A DNA stretch of 64,000 nucleotides from Klebsiella electrica (GTDB lineage Bacteria; Pseudomonadota; Gammaproteobacteria; Enterobacterales; Enterobacteriaceae), in NCBI RefSeq assembly GCF_006711645.1, contig NZ_CP041247.1:1116001-1180000 (forward strand), in the 5' to 3' direction. The translations under genes and the position numbers were made by a program. Under the pieces are notes generated by a model. It had not been told where the DNA came from. It ran no database searches and saw only the letters and a list, made by a program, of their open reading frames with translations. Positions 34,283-45,057 of this stretch are shown one piece after another (the first letter of the stretch is position 1; the number at the start of each line of letters is the position of its first letter).

Positions 34283-36153
34283 ACAATATTATTTTATTTA
34301 AATCTAAAAAACAAATTACGGCAGAAAACAATTATAATGAATTCATAAATTTTTGCCGCGATCAACTATCAGGGCTCACCCAAAATCAGGATTGGGAACA
34401 ATATGTCTGGAAAGGGTATGTAACCTTTAGAAAGATAGGGGTTGGACATAAGGTGTTTAACTCCAAAGATGCAATGCATGAAGATTTTCTCGATTTTGCA
34501 AAAGCATATATCAGATATCAACACTCATTGAAACCCTTGAAAAATTATGGGATTACAATGATGGCTTTGAGATGTCTCGAACAGGCTCTTTTGCAAGTTC
34601 TGAACAGTGGTCTCATTTATAATGTTACAGCCGTTGTTTTTGATGAGGCAATGCAAATCGGAAGTAAATATTTTGAAGGTAATGTTCTCGCTCAATGTGG
34701 GATACAGCTTGAAAAATTATCAAAATTTCTATGTGAACATAACCTTGTGAAATCAGGGTACATATCCTGGAAAAACCATGTGAAGCAGAAGGTCAAAAAC
34801 AACTATCTTCCTGAGATTGAGGACTATCACAGAAACGATAAGTTACCAGATGAATCAGCATTACTTGCTATTGCTGATATTTTTTCTAAAAATGATGAGC
34901 TACTGAGTCCAAGGGATAAATTTACCAGTTCAGTATTTGCACTTCTGCTTTGTTGTCCGAGCAGAATTTCTGAGATTTTAGCTTTACCTGCTGATTGTGA
35001 GATTACACAAAAAGATGAGAAGGGTATCGAAAGATATGGTCTGAGATTCTATTCGGTTAAGGGGTATGGCCCTAATATCAAATGGATTCCACGGGTTATG
35101 GCACCAGTTGCAAAGAAAGCAATTAGAAGATTACTTTCCTTATCACAAAATGCAAGAGCACTTGCTCAATGGTGCGAAAAATACCCTGATAAATTTTACC
35201 GGCATGAACTTTGTCCAAAAGTTGATGATAATTCAAAGTTGACAGTTGTACAGGTTTGTCATGCACTTGGTTACCATTTACATGATCATAAATCATGCGT
35301 TCTAAAAATTAAAAGAACGAGTTTGGATGGTGGGAAAAGTTTCTTAAATTCCAATGATTATAACTATTCATTGAGTGAGTTATGGGAAATGATTAGCTCT
35401 GGTATTAGCAGAGATTTTCCATGGTATGATGAAGAAAAATCCATAAAATTTAGCAATGCCTTATGTTTACTGAATTATCGCCAATTCTCGTTATCCCGAA
35501 TGAGTGATATCTATTCATTTTATAAACCTACTAAAGCATTCTTTTTTGGTGACATACAAAGTAAAAGAAGTTTTGAAGTGGGGTATAAAAATATTTTCGC
35601 CCGACACGGATATTATGATACTGAAGGTCAGCCACTGCTTATTCGCTCACACCAACCACGACATCTTTTAAACACAATAGCTCATTATGGTGAAATGTCT
35701 GAACTGGATATAGCTAAATGGTCTGGTCGTGTCAATGTGAATCAGAACAGAGTTTATAATCATGTGTCAGAAGAAGATATGTTAGATAAAATCAAAACTA
35801 TTAAGTTGAGCATGAAAAATTATTGTCAAAGGAAGTCAATACCCACAAATGAATTGACAGTTGATTTTGATAACCTGAATCAAGGAGCAATTCACTTAAC
35901 AGAATTTGGCTACTGTGTGCATAACTATTTAGTTCGTCCTTGTACTAAAATCAATGAATTTATAGAATATGATAATGAAACACTGGAAATGAAATCAATA
36001 GATAGAATTAGACTTGAATCTATCCGAGAAAAAGTAACAAAACTGAAGAGTATAACGCAGACTGCTTATGAAAATGGTGATTATGGTGCAGACAAATGGC
36101 TGCAACACCATGAGAAAAATTTGGAAAGAATTAATAAGCTTTTGAATAATTAA
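34279..36153 (+). CDS. Tyrosine recombinase 3 of the trio (TnpB-sized)
   Basis: At 624 residues it is close to TnpB of Tn554 (about 630). The catalytic domain shows Arg in CCPSRISEILALP, the box RSHQPRHLLNT with His and Arg, and the Tyr in NRVYNH. A long N-terminal region of unknown function precedes it. The ATG overlaps the stop of recombinase 2 (ATGA). All three genes are AT-rich, unlike the flanking core genome. Confidence 0.75.
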   Translation: MNNIILFKSKKQITAENNYNEFINFCRDQLSGLTQNQDWEQYVWKGYVTFRKIGVGHKVFNSKDAMHEDFLDFAKAYIRYQHSLKPLKNYGITMMALRCLEQALLQVLNSGLIYNVTAVVFDEAMQIGSKYFEGNVLAQCGIQLEKLSKFLCEHNLVKSGYISWKNHVKQKVKNNYLPEIEDYHRNDKLPDESALLAIADIFSKNDELLSPRDKFTSSVFALLLCCPSRISEILALPADCEITQKDEKGIERYGLRFYSVKGYGPNIKWIPRVMAPVAKKAIRRLLSLSQNARALAQWCEKYPDKFYRHELCPKVDDNSKLTVVQVCHALGYHLHDHKSCVLKIKRTSLDGGKSFLNSNDYNYSLSELWEMISSGISRDFPWYDEEKSIKFSNALCLLNYRQFSLSRMSDIYSFYKPTKAFFFGDIQSKRSFEVGYKNIFARHGYYDTEGQPLLIRSHQPRHLLNTIAHYGEMSELDIAKWSGRVNVNQNRVYNHVSEEDMLDKIKTIKLSMKNYCQRKSIPTNELTVDFDNLNQGAIHLTEFGYCVHNYLVRPCTKINEFIEYDNETLEMKSIDRIRLESIREKVTKLKSITQTAYENGDYGADKWLQHHEKNLERINKLLNN

Positions 36154-36167
36154 AATAGGAGATACTT

Positions 36168-36554
36168 ATGGCGAAACATTTGAACAGGAGTGAAATAAAG
36201 GCAATTACACACATTATATTGACTTGGGACGGCAAAATCACATGGAGTGATTTATGTGAATCAGTTTATAAGAATTTAAACAGAACTATCACAAGGCAAT
36301 CTTTAAGTGCTCATGATGAAGTTGTTGAAGCATATAGAACAAAGAAAAATTTGTCTAATTTGAAAAAATCTGGCCTTAAAAAGCCAGCTAATTTAACGAT
36401 TGCGGCACAACAAATAATAAATCTTAAAGCCGAAAATGAAATGTTGAAAAAACAGAATAATAGATACAAAGAGCAGTTTAGCTATTGGCAGTATAATGCT
36501 TATAGACATGGTCTCACTATGGAACAATTGAATAGGCCATTTAATAAAAAATAA
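36168..36554 (+). CDS. Small coiled-coil protein of the trio (TnpC-like)
   Basis: A 128-residue protein: an N-terminal helical part followed by a predicted coiled coil (IINLKAENEMLKKQNNRYKE). Size and position after the large recombinase match TnpC of Tn554, which influences orientation and frequency of transposition. Similarity to TnpC itself cannot be judged here. It starts 15 bp after recombinase 3 with AGGAGA upstream. Confidence 0.6.
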   Translation: MAKHLNRSEIKAITHIILTWDGKITWSDLCESVYKNLNRTITRQSLSAHDEVVEAYRTKKNLSNLKKSGLKKPANLTIAAQQIINLKAENEMLKKQNNRYKEQFSYWQYNAYRHGLTMEQLNRPFNKK

Positions 36555-36650
36555 TATTTGATAGGTTACACCTATTGACAAGTTAAATAAATGCGATAAA
36601 TATAAATATATGGTCAGGATGACTATTTCAATTATGCAAGGATGCATTTT

Positions 36651-37076
36651 ATGGACAAAAACATCATCAATTCAGAGTTTACTCTGGAAGAGCAACTTAT
36701 CATTATCGTCGATAAATATATCTCAAAACGATACCAGCCAGGTGATAAAAGTTTCTCATATCAACTTTACCTAGTTTTTGTGGGATACCATTTAAAATAT
36801 TTCTACCCTAAAAGGATTTATTCCAAATCTAATCGTAATATTGATAATATTATGACAATGTTTAGTTCTGTATACAAATGTCTTACAAGTACTTTGTTAC
36901 AGCGATTAAACAATAAGGAAGCTGTTATCAGAGAGCTAAACTCCCTTGTGAATTACATTGATAATAACCAGAACCAGACAGAAGATATTTATAATACTTT
37001 TAAAGCACAATATGAAATGAAAGTAATTGAGGGAGAGTTAACCCATGAAGTTCGCGTGAGAACCGTCAGGTTATAG
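36651..37076 (+). CDS. Hypothetical protein after the recombinase trio
   Basis: A 141-residue helical protein without a recognised family. The ATG at 36651 has CAAGGA at suitable distance; a second ATG nine bases earlier is less well placed. It is separated from the trio by 96 AT-rich bases. Confidence 0.45.
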   Translation: MDKNIINSEFTLEEQLIIIVDKYISKRYQPGDKSFSYQLYLVFVGYHLKYFYPKRIYSKSNRNIDNIMTMFSSVYKCLTSTLLQRLNNKEAVIRELNSLVNYIDNNQNQTEDIYNTFKAQYEMKVIEGELTHEVRVRTVRL

Positions 37077-37081
37077 GCAAT

Positions 37082-37104
37082 AAAAAAGCCCCTATGCAGG
37101 GGCT
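37082..37104 (-). terminator. Intrinsic terminator for the leftward lipoprotein cluster
   Basis: On the minus strand AGCCCC-TGCATA-GGGGCT is followed by TTTTTTA. It lies 26 bp after the stop of the gene at 37130 and may also help end the rightward transcript. Confidence 0.7.
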
Positions 37105-37129
37105 AAAAGAGACTTCTTGATATAGAATA

Positions 37130-37444
37130 CTACTGAACTTCTTTCCAGACACCATCAGCTTTCACAAGCTTAACAGGCTTTGTCTGTTTCATATTGCTAA
37201 TCGAGGCATCGACAATGCAGTTATAAACATTATTTGCTTCTTCTGTGCAACTTAGTTTCTTAACATAATCTATTCTTAAAAGATCTTTTTCGGGAATACT
37301 TGAGTTCAGAGCTTTCATACTTGCATTTGATCTATCTACAACACTTTTGAAAGCATTGTATATGTCTTTTTCAGAAGGTTCGGAATTACAGGCTGTTAAT
37401 AGAAAAGTAGAAAGGATAACTGCGAGAATTGAGTATGTTTTCAT
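37130..37444 (-). CDS. Small lipoprotein of unknown function
   Basis: A 104-residue predicted lipoprotein: lipobox LLTAC with Cys19, then a soluble domain with two further Cys residues (SCTEE and YNCIVD) that could form a disulfide. It is the last of three leftward genes (38158 to 37130), separated from the BamE-like gene by 19 bp, so likely co-transcribed. Confidence 0.55.
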   Translation of the reverse strand: MKTYSILAVILSTFLLTACNSEPSEKDIYNAFKSVVDRSNASMKALNSSIPEKDLLRIDYVKKLSCTEEANNVYNCIVDASISNMKQTKPVKLVKADGVWKEVQ

Positions 37445-37463
37445 TTTCTTGTCCAGGAAACGA

Positions 37464-37850
37464 TTAATTAAGAATGCCAGATTTTGTATTGTTATTATCA
37501 GTAGAGAATGTCCACTTGCTTACGGTTTCTCCATTGAAGTCGATTTCGAGAGTTTTAGACTGAGTCTGGGAGCCGCCAGTTAGCAAACCGACAACAGGGA
37601 TAAAAGTCGAGGCATTGAACTGATTGTTATACATGAAATATCTCCATTGCTCGTTGCCATCGTCAAGAGTCGTTCTGGTGTCAGGCTCACCAAGTTGAGC
37701 AAGTAGCTCTGCCTTAGTTGTTTTGTTTTTAATTATTTTCGATTGTAGACTTTGAGCCGTTTCATTTTTGATTTTTTGGTTGCCGGATGTAGAACAGCCA
37801 GAAATTGAAAATATTGCAATAAAAAAGGATGTAACAATAAATTTATTCAT
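37464..37850 (-). CDS. SmpA/OmlA (BamE)-fold lipoprotein
   Basis: Lipobox ISGC (Cys19), then the SmpA/OmlA pattern KTTKAELLAQLGEPDTRTT followed by EQWRYFMYN. Chromosomal BamE is present at 49924, so this island copy is an additional, diverged member. A role in surface exclusion or envelope modification is possible but unproven. Confidence 0.65.
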   Translation of the reverse strand: MNKFIVTSFFIAIFSISGCSTSGNQKIKNETAQSLQSKIIKNKTTKAELLAQLGEPDTRTTLDDGNEQWRYFMYNNQFNASTFIPVVGLLTGGSQTQSKTLEIDFNGETVSKWTFSTDNNNTKSGILN

Positions 37851-37879
37851 TTTATCTTCCTTATTATATTTGGATAGGG

Positions 37880-38158
37880 TTAGCTTTTATGTGTGAAGAC
37901 GGCTCTGTGTGCAAATTTCTTAGGTAAATAAAATCTTAAAAAAATTGCTGAGGCAAAATAGATAACGACAGTTAATATAAAGCTTTGACTGATAGCGAAT
38001 ATGAGGAAAGCAATCGCTAACAGCACAATTCCTATTAGTAAAGCAAGCCACGGTGAAACAACACCATAGTTAATTGTTGCGTGACAGCCAGTGCAGACAC
38101 GTACTCCGAACTGGCTCTCTTTAAAGCAAAAAGGACACTTTATTATTTCGTTTTTCAT
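37880..38158 (-). CDS. Zinc-ribbon protein with two membrane helices
   Basis: 92 residues: an N-terminal rubredoxin-like zinc ribbon (CPFC and CTGC) followed by two hydrophobic helices. Function unknown. Divergent from nothing and first in the small leftward cluster with the two lipoproteins. Confidence 0.5.
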   Translation of the reverse strand: MKNEIIKCPFCFKESQFGVRVCTGCHATINYGVVSPWLALLIGIVLLAIAFLIFAISQSFILTVVIYFASAIFLRFYLPKKFAHRAVFTHKS

Positions 38159-38380
38159 AGCTATCCCAATCTGGAAGATTAAATGCTGTTTGTAGGGATT
38201 CTCGATGACCGGCTCACTTTAGTAAAATTGCTTGTACCGATCGATGATCGACACTTGATAGGTAATAGCTATCATAATTAAGTTATCGATCTGTAATAAC
38301 GATCAATTTAATATTGACTTATCCTAAATTTACCACTAACTAACTGATATCACTGTCAGGTTTAAGTGGTAACTTGTTGT

Positions 38381-39739
<1,359 letters not shown>

Positions 39740-40148
39740 CGGGGTTGCTCCATATGTCAGAATTTATCAGGTGCTGGCGAAGCTCTTTAATTAATCTTCT
39801 AACAGCAAATAGTTCAGTATGGGTAAGCTGGCTATCTTTACTCTTACTATCGATATGAAGAGCAATACGGTTTAGCTTCTGATTGATCTCACCCAGGGTC
39901 TTCCAGGTATCAATATTTACAGGAGGCACAATCGTTGGCAGCTTCTGTAACGAAGCCATTCGTAACCATTCGCCTTTTGCATAATCTCCTCTCAATGTGT
40001 TTAGCTTGCTCAATTCTGCGTTATTCAGACGAACACTGACACAGTGAGTTCTGAGTGTCTCTGGTATCAGATTAGTAAGGTTTGAGGATTGTTTTTTTAC
40101 GGTGGTGATGCTTTTTACAATGCGAGGCATTGATGGGGTTATGTCCAT

Positions 40149-40739
40149 ATAATCTCCTTTGTTTTAAATTTATCGCATTATCCTTATGCTATATTTTATT
40201 TGTATTCTGTTGATTTTAAAAGTCAAGCTAAAGGAATAGATATTTGTTTTACACTGTTGAATATGGTCTTGTAGGATGTTTGTTGCTATATAATTATAAT
40301 GGTAGGTATGGATTTTGTGATTCTAGAAAGAACGTGAGGGTGTAATATCTTAATAACCATTGCAGATTTTTATAAAAGGTAGGTTTTATCTTTGTAATAT
40401 ATTATTTATCCAATAGTCGGAAAGAAGAATCGAGCACTATAAGTAACCTATTGATTTCTTTGTACTTACAACGGTGATCATTTCTGCTTACAGCTACACC
40501 GCACGGGGAGGTGTTGGTAGTAAAGTATGTGCTGGAACCTCATCCACCCAGAACAGGGTGATAACCTATCAAGAAAGAACGGCAGCTTAGTATGGATGGT
40601 TGTTGGAAAGAAACTTCAGATATGTACACATCTGAATTGACTTTTTGTGAGTTTTATCATAAAAAACATACAAATCAATATGTTATTATTAATCCGAAAT
40701 GCTGAAGTAGCATGTTACACATGTATTTGAAAAAAAATT
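40149..40739. other. Non-coding region, probable oriT and promoters
   Basis: About 590 AT-rich bases without a credible gene, divergent between mobC and the phosphoribosyltransferase-like gene. The region directly upstream of mobC is where an oriT normally lies. One short inverted repeat is visible (CCACCC with GGGTG around 40548-40561). The nick site cannot be identified from sequence alone. Confidence 0.35.
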
Positions 40740-40775
40740 ATGAGGCTGCGTGTTGGCTATATAAAAGGAGTGGTT

Positions 40776-41849
40776 ATGTGTGAAAGTTCTATGGGAAATA
40801 ATGAATCCGAACAACAAAATGCTTTACAAGATCAAATTGCGGAAATTCTTGTAGACTATGAACTTTCCCCATCCGAAGGCATGAACTCAGCACATGTAGG
40901 TCGTTGGATTGTGCAATTTGAGGAGAGAGATCAAATTTTTATTCTTGAGCAAATGCTGGAGTTACTTCGAAATTCATATATCAGCAAAAATGATTATGTA
41001 GAAATGATTGCTCTCATCCTTGGGAATCAGAGAAATAGACCGATATTTTCCCAATCAGCTTTCCTTGATATTCAAGAAGCTAATCGTGGGACTAGTCAGA
41101 GAGATTTGCTGGAGCTGTTAGAAACCCAAGCAGAGGAGTTAGAAGGGGTAGATATAGTTACATTATCAAGATCCTCTGCCAATCAGAGAGTTGCAGAATT
41201 CAATAGTTTTATTTATCTTGACGATGTTTGTTTTTCTGGCACCAAAGCCTTGAATGATATTACTTGGTTTGTAGAAAATTTTAACCTTAGTAATGTGACT
41301 ATTCGCGTGTGTTTCTTGGGAACACATAAATATGCAACCTATATGCTAGAGACGACTCTCGCACGAAGATTTGAAGGGCGAAATATCACACTTGTTATCA
41401 AAGAAAATGGATTTATCAAAACACGCGAAAATCGCCTTAGGTATTCTTCGTGTTCTGAAGTTTTCTGGTTACGTAGAAATGGTATTGACCTACCAGATTG
41501 GATTCAAAATCCGGAGATCTATACATCGCGCGAAGGCACTGAAAGGACCCATTTTAGCCCAAACACCATCTTCCGCAACATGGCTGATCGCTATCGTTTT
41601 GAATATGCACTGACTAAGGCTGGTTTTTACATACTACAGCAAAGTCAAAATCCCGCACCGATTCTAAAACCTCTCGGCTTTTCAACATTCCCTGGACTAG
41701 GGTTTGGCGGAACAATTTTTACCTATCGAAATTGTCCAAATAATACTCCACTAGCTTTTTGGTGGGGAAGATATGAGCGAGATGGGATTCCAAACAGGGC
41801 ACTGGATTGCTGGTATCCATTGATGCGTAGAATCGGGTATAATCAGTAA
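40776..41849 (+). CDS. Phosphoribosyltransferase-like protein (PRTase-CE type), putative conflict-system enzyme
   Basis: A 357-residue protein with a helical N-terminus and a PRTase-like core carrying the PRPP-binding signature YLDDVCFSGTKALND (Asp161-Asp162 counted from the upstream in-frame start). It also has a C-terminal NCPNNTPLAFWWGR block typical of predicted PRTase-CE domains from bacterial conflict systems. The ATG at 40776 has AAAGGAG five bases upstream. It is followed after 2 bp by a NADAR gene. Substrate unknown: the fold suggests transfer to or from a ribose 1-phosphate centre. Confidence 0.65.
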   Translation: MCESSMGNNESEQQNALQDQIAEILVDYELSPSEGMNSAHVGRWIVQFEERDQIFILEQMLELLRNSYISKNDYVEMIALILGNQRNRPIFSQSAFLDIQEANRGTSQRDLLELLETQAEELEGVDIVTLSRSSANQRVAEFNSFIYLDDVCFSGTKALNDITWFVENFNLSNVTIRVCFLGTHKYATYMLETTLARRFEGRNITLVIKENGFIKTRENRLRYSSCSEVFWLRRNGIDLPDWIQNPEIYTSREGTERTHFSPNTIFRNMADRYRFEYALTKAGFYILQQSQNPAPILKPLGFSTFPGLGFGGTIFTYRNCPNNTPLAFWWGRYERDGIPNRALDCWYPLMRRIGYNQ

Positions 41850-41851
41850 CT

Positions 41852-42463
41852 ATGAGCTACAGAATTTATCCAAAAAACGAAACTATCAGTTTCAGGAAAA
41901 CTACGGAAAAATGGGGCGGGCTATCTAACATGGCGAGAGGATTTCCGCTGTATGTTAACGATATTCCTATCCAGTCGAGTGAAATCCTCTATCAGGCCTG
42001 CCGCTACCCCGACTATCCGGAAATACAAAAGGAGATAATCACCCTAAGTAACCCCTTTGAGGCGAAGCAAGTAGCTAGGTACTATGAGCCGAAAACACGT
42101 GATGGTTGGGAAAAAAATCGAGTGTCCATAATGAAATGGTGCGTCCGGATTAAACTTTGCCAAAATTGGGAGGTTTTTTCTCAACTACTTAATTCTACTG
42201 GTAGTATTAATATTGTTGAACATTCTGAAAAAGACCTTTTCTGGGGGGCTCGCCGTGAATCAGATGGCAGTTTTTATGGGATGAATGTACTTGGTAGAAT
42301 TCTCATGGAAACTAGAGAAATAGCCAGAGTTCGTGGGGAAGAAGGCTTCAAATTTATTCCCGCACTACAATTGGATAAATTCCTACTCTTGGATGAACCA
42401 ATCAAAGGGACTTCCTCACTTAAACTGGGACCATCTACTGGGAAGACAATGGAATTGTTTTAG
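41852..42463 (+). CDS. NADAR-family protein (YbiA/DUF1768)
   Basis: A 203-residue NADAR domain: WGGLSNMARGFPL, SSEILYQACRYP, KDLFWGARR and the terminal GMNVLGRILMETR are the family's conserved blocks. NADAR enzymes act on N-glycosidic bonds of ADP-ribose-like ligands; some remove ADP-ribose from guanine in DNA. The 2-bp spacing to the PRTase-like gene implies one operon and a joint function, perhaps modifier and reverser. About 250 non-coding bases follow. Confidence 0.8.
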   Translation: MSYRIYPKNETISFRKTTEKWGGLSNMARGFPLYVNDIPIQSSEILYQACRYPDYPEIQKEIITLSNPFEAKQVARYYEPKTRDGWEKNRVSIMKWCVRIKLCQNWEVFSQLLNSTGSINIVEHSEKDLFWGARRESDGSFYGMNVLGRILMETREIARVRGEEGFKFIPALQLDKFLLLDEPIKGTSSLKLGPSTGKTMELF

Positions 42464-42671
42464 CTAATTTTTGTTAGGCTGTTAATAATTCGACATAAAC
42501 CGTCAAGGATGATCTTAAATTTTATATATTTTCTATCTTACTATTTTTATTTTTGCACCTAACGTTGATTTATAGCCGTTCATAACAACCTCACAATATA
42601 TCAAATCCCCGAATTAACACCTTGTTTAGTGGAATAATAGATGACTGTTTTCTTTTTCAAACATAGTGCAG

Positions 42672-42721
42672 AAAAAGCAAGGGAGCTCAGAGAAGCGGAG
42701 CTTCGGAGAGTTAGCCCTTGC
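42672..42721 (-). terminator. Intrinsic terminator overlapping the 3' end of the membrane-protein gene
   Basis: On the minus strand GCAAGGG pairs with CCCTTGC, enclosing a second stem (CTCCGAAGCTCC arm), followed by five T. The stem includes the stop codon of the gene ending at 42711. Confidence 0.7.
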
Positions 42722-43976
42722 TTAATAAATAAGTAATGAAACTCTTTATATGCTGATAGGCTAATTCAATAACTGGGATTATGTTATCTTTGAATTGATA
42801 TAAAACAAACATAGACCAGACTGATACACCAATGAAAATCAACGATTGGAGCTTATTCAAGGTTTTTTCAGCATCGACTTTTTTATTACTGAGTTTGGTT
42901 AAAGCTTCGGTTGTGATCTGATTAATACGGTTGGTTAATGCTTCGTCATCATCATTGGCATTCTCTTTCGTGAATAAAATCATCGTCTTATTAGATGATT
43001 CAATAATATCTGATAATGATTTTTTGGCATTATGGATACCCAATATAACTACAGAGCACGTAAGTAGCATAGCTACAAATATAAGCAGTAAACCAGATGG
43101 AGACCAGCCCTTTATTATGGCTGTACTTACCAGAACAGCAGGTATAGAAAGTGATTTGGTCTGATGTTCTTGAATCAAAGAATTAAGCTTTGATAAGAAA
43201 TCTAATTTCTGAGTTTCAACCTCGTGTATTACTTTATTTATGGAATATTTGTTGATGTATATTTCATAGTTAATGGAAAATAAATCCCACAATTTTTTCG
43301 GTGAATTTAACACTGAGCTAAGGAACGTATTTTTCTCATTAGAATCGTTATATAACTCAATTAACGATGATCTTAATACAAGTTTTCGCTCATAGGAGTG
43401 CAGGTCAACATTTGTCAAAGTAGACACATCACACGGGCTAATATCAACCGAATTTAGAAAATTCTCATCAACATTTTTTAATGGTAAATTGTAAGTGGTG
43501 ATTTTCTTTGATTTACCACCTTCCATAACAAAAATATAATTTGGCCAAAAATTTGAATCATCGTATTCTACGTGGTCTGCAATTTTTGAGAGTATTTCAC
43601 ACCATTGTATATATGCTTTTGAAGAATTAGATATGGTTTCTATTTCTTCTGAACTTAAATTTTCAATGTAGAAATCATCGATTGCTTCTTTACTGCTCTT
43701 TATTCTTACCCTAAGAGTTTTAAAATATTCAATTGTGGTAGAAAACCAATTGATATCTGATGTTAATAAAAGTGATACCTTTACGATACTTTCTTTTTTT
43801 ATTGCTTCTAACTTTAGATCATCAACTTCTTTTAGACGAGAAATATCGTCCTCTATTGCTACATAAGAGGAATTGTCGAAGACCCATACCTGATATGGGT
43901 CATCATATTCGATATTTTTAGCTTCTTGCTTTATTTTTAGCAAGAGACTAAGTATTTCTCTATTATTCATTTGCAA
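42711..43976 (-). CDS. Membrane protein of unknown function, partner of an NA37 protein
   Basis: 421 residues: a large soluble N-terminal part (about 280 residues, helical, acidic), two close hydrophobic helices (SIPAVLVSTAIIKG..., LLLIFVAMLLTCSVVIL), a charged segment and a last helix near the C-terminus (LIFIGVSVWSMFVLYQF). I recognise no family. Its start overlaps the stop of the NA37-like gene by 14 nt, so the two are translationally coupled. Confidence 0.55.
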   Translation of the reverse strand: MQMNNREILSLLLKIKQEAKNIEYDDPYQVWVFDNSSYVAIEDDISRLKEVDDLKLEAIKKESIVKVSLLLTSDINWFSTTIEYFKTLRVRIKSSKEAIDDFYIENLSSEEIETISNSSKAYIQWCEILSKIADHVEYDDSNFWPNYIFVMEGGKSKKITTYNLPLKNVDENFLNSVDISPCDVSTLTNVDLHSYERKLVLRSSLIELYNDSNEKNTFLSSVLNSPKKLWDLFSINYEIYINKYSINKVIHEVETQKLDFLSKLNSLIQEHQTKSLSIPAVLVSTAIIKGWSPSGLLLIFVAMLLTCSVVILGIHNAKKSLSDIIESSNKTMILFTKENANDDDEALTNRINQITTEALTKLSNKKVDAEKTLNKLQSLIFIGVSVWSMFVLYQFKDNIIPVIELAYQHIKSFITYLLSKG

Positions 43977-45057
43977 GCTCTTTCAGCCGAGCAATAATTA
44001 TTGGATCATTAATCTTCTGAGTTAGCTTTACTTCGTTTGTTTCTGTGTCAAAGATAATTGGTCTATCAGAACCAGGCAAACCAATCTGATGTTTTCTTAC
44101 ACTCATTTTTGCAATATTGGTTTCAAAATCTAACCATTCATATTGTCTTTTATCACTTGCAGATACTTCGAATTCTTCATTAACTTCAAATCCATTTTCG
44201 TTTACAAAATCTACGAATGTATTTTTATGCTCTGCTAAATCAACAGGTATAATAGCATCGATTTGTGTTTGAATCTTTTCTAAGGTTATGGACTGTCCAC
44301 GCTTACAATTATTAAATAGTTCCTGAACCTTGGATTCGATTTTTTCTCTCAAAGCACGACCAAATTCTTTTTGATGAGAGAATTGTTCCAAAGCTTTAAT
44401 ACATTGTTCACTACTGGTTTTATTGGAGATAATATCTTCGGCGCCAATTGATTCGGTAAAATATTTTCTTACATCACCAGTTCCACGGATGAAGCATAAA
44501 TTATTTTTGTCTTCATCTTCTACCTCCTCAGAAATAAATCTGGTTATATCAATTCTTGCTCCCTGCAAGAATTTATCTAAGTCAATTATATCAACGGGAT
44601 TTAGTTGTAGGTTTTCTTTGAATCTTAGTGCATCGGTGTTTTTAAGCATTAAAACAAGAAGTCGCTCGAAATCTTTATGAACGGAACCATCTTCCTTTTC
44701 ATGTTGCAGTTGGTAATGAGTAAAAACCAATATTGCACCATTACTTGCTCTGGATTGTCTTGCAGATGTAATTAACTTTTTCTGGATAAAATCATCTACG
44801 AAGACTTCGAATGAAGTTTCTTTTTCTAAAAATTTTGACAGCTTTGAAGGGAAAGAGCTTCCTGGATAAGGTTTTTGAAACTTCGCATGAGATTTACTGC
44901 TCTTATGAAATCTTGCATCTACTTTCGTTGTAAATGTGATGACTTCCTGCTGATCGGTGGGCCAGAGAGCACCTAAGGTATAGGACCAATCTTTCTGTTC
45001 GTTCTCTGGAGGTGTAATCCTAACAGCGATAGCATTCAAAACCTGTAAAGAAGTCAA
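43963..45057 (-). CDS. NA37/NdpA-like nucleoid-associated protein
   Basis: 364 residues resembling the 37-kDa nucleoid-associated family (YejK/NdpA): an N-terminal LPxxG-like region, the central FIRGTGDVRKYFTESIG motif and the following TSSEQCIKALEQF helix. Family members bind DNA. Paired with a membrane protein in an AT-rich mobile island, it could belong to a two-gene defence or maintenance system rather than to chromosome organisation. Family assignment is moderate. Confidence 0.55.
   Translation of the reverse strand: MTSLQVLNAIAVRITPPENEQKDWSYTLGALWPTDQQEVITFTTKVDARFHKSSKSHAKFQKPYPGSSFPSKLSKFLEKETSFEVFVDDFIQKKLITSARQSRASNGAILVFTHYQLQHEKEDGSVHKDFERLLVLMLKNTDALRFKENLQLNPVDIIDLDKFLQGARIDITRFISEEVEDEDKNNLCFIRGTGDVRKYFTESIGAEDIISNKTSSEQCIKALEQFSHQKEFGRALREKIESKVQELFNNCKRGQSITLEKIQTQIDAIIPVDLAEHKNTFVDFVNENGFEVNEEFEVSASDKRQYEWLDFETNIAKMSVRKHQIGLPGSDRPIIFDTETNEVKLTQKINDPIIIARLKELANE

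Noticed and set aside
37464..37850. Second chromosomal bamE
   Set aside because: Only the fold pattern is shared; it lacks the BamE-specific segments and true bamE is at 49924.
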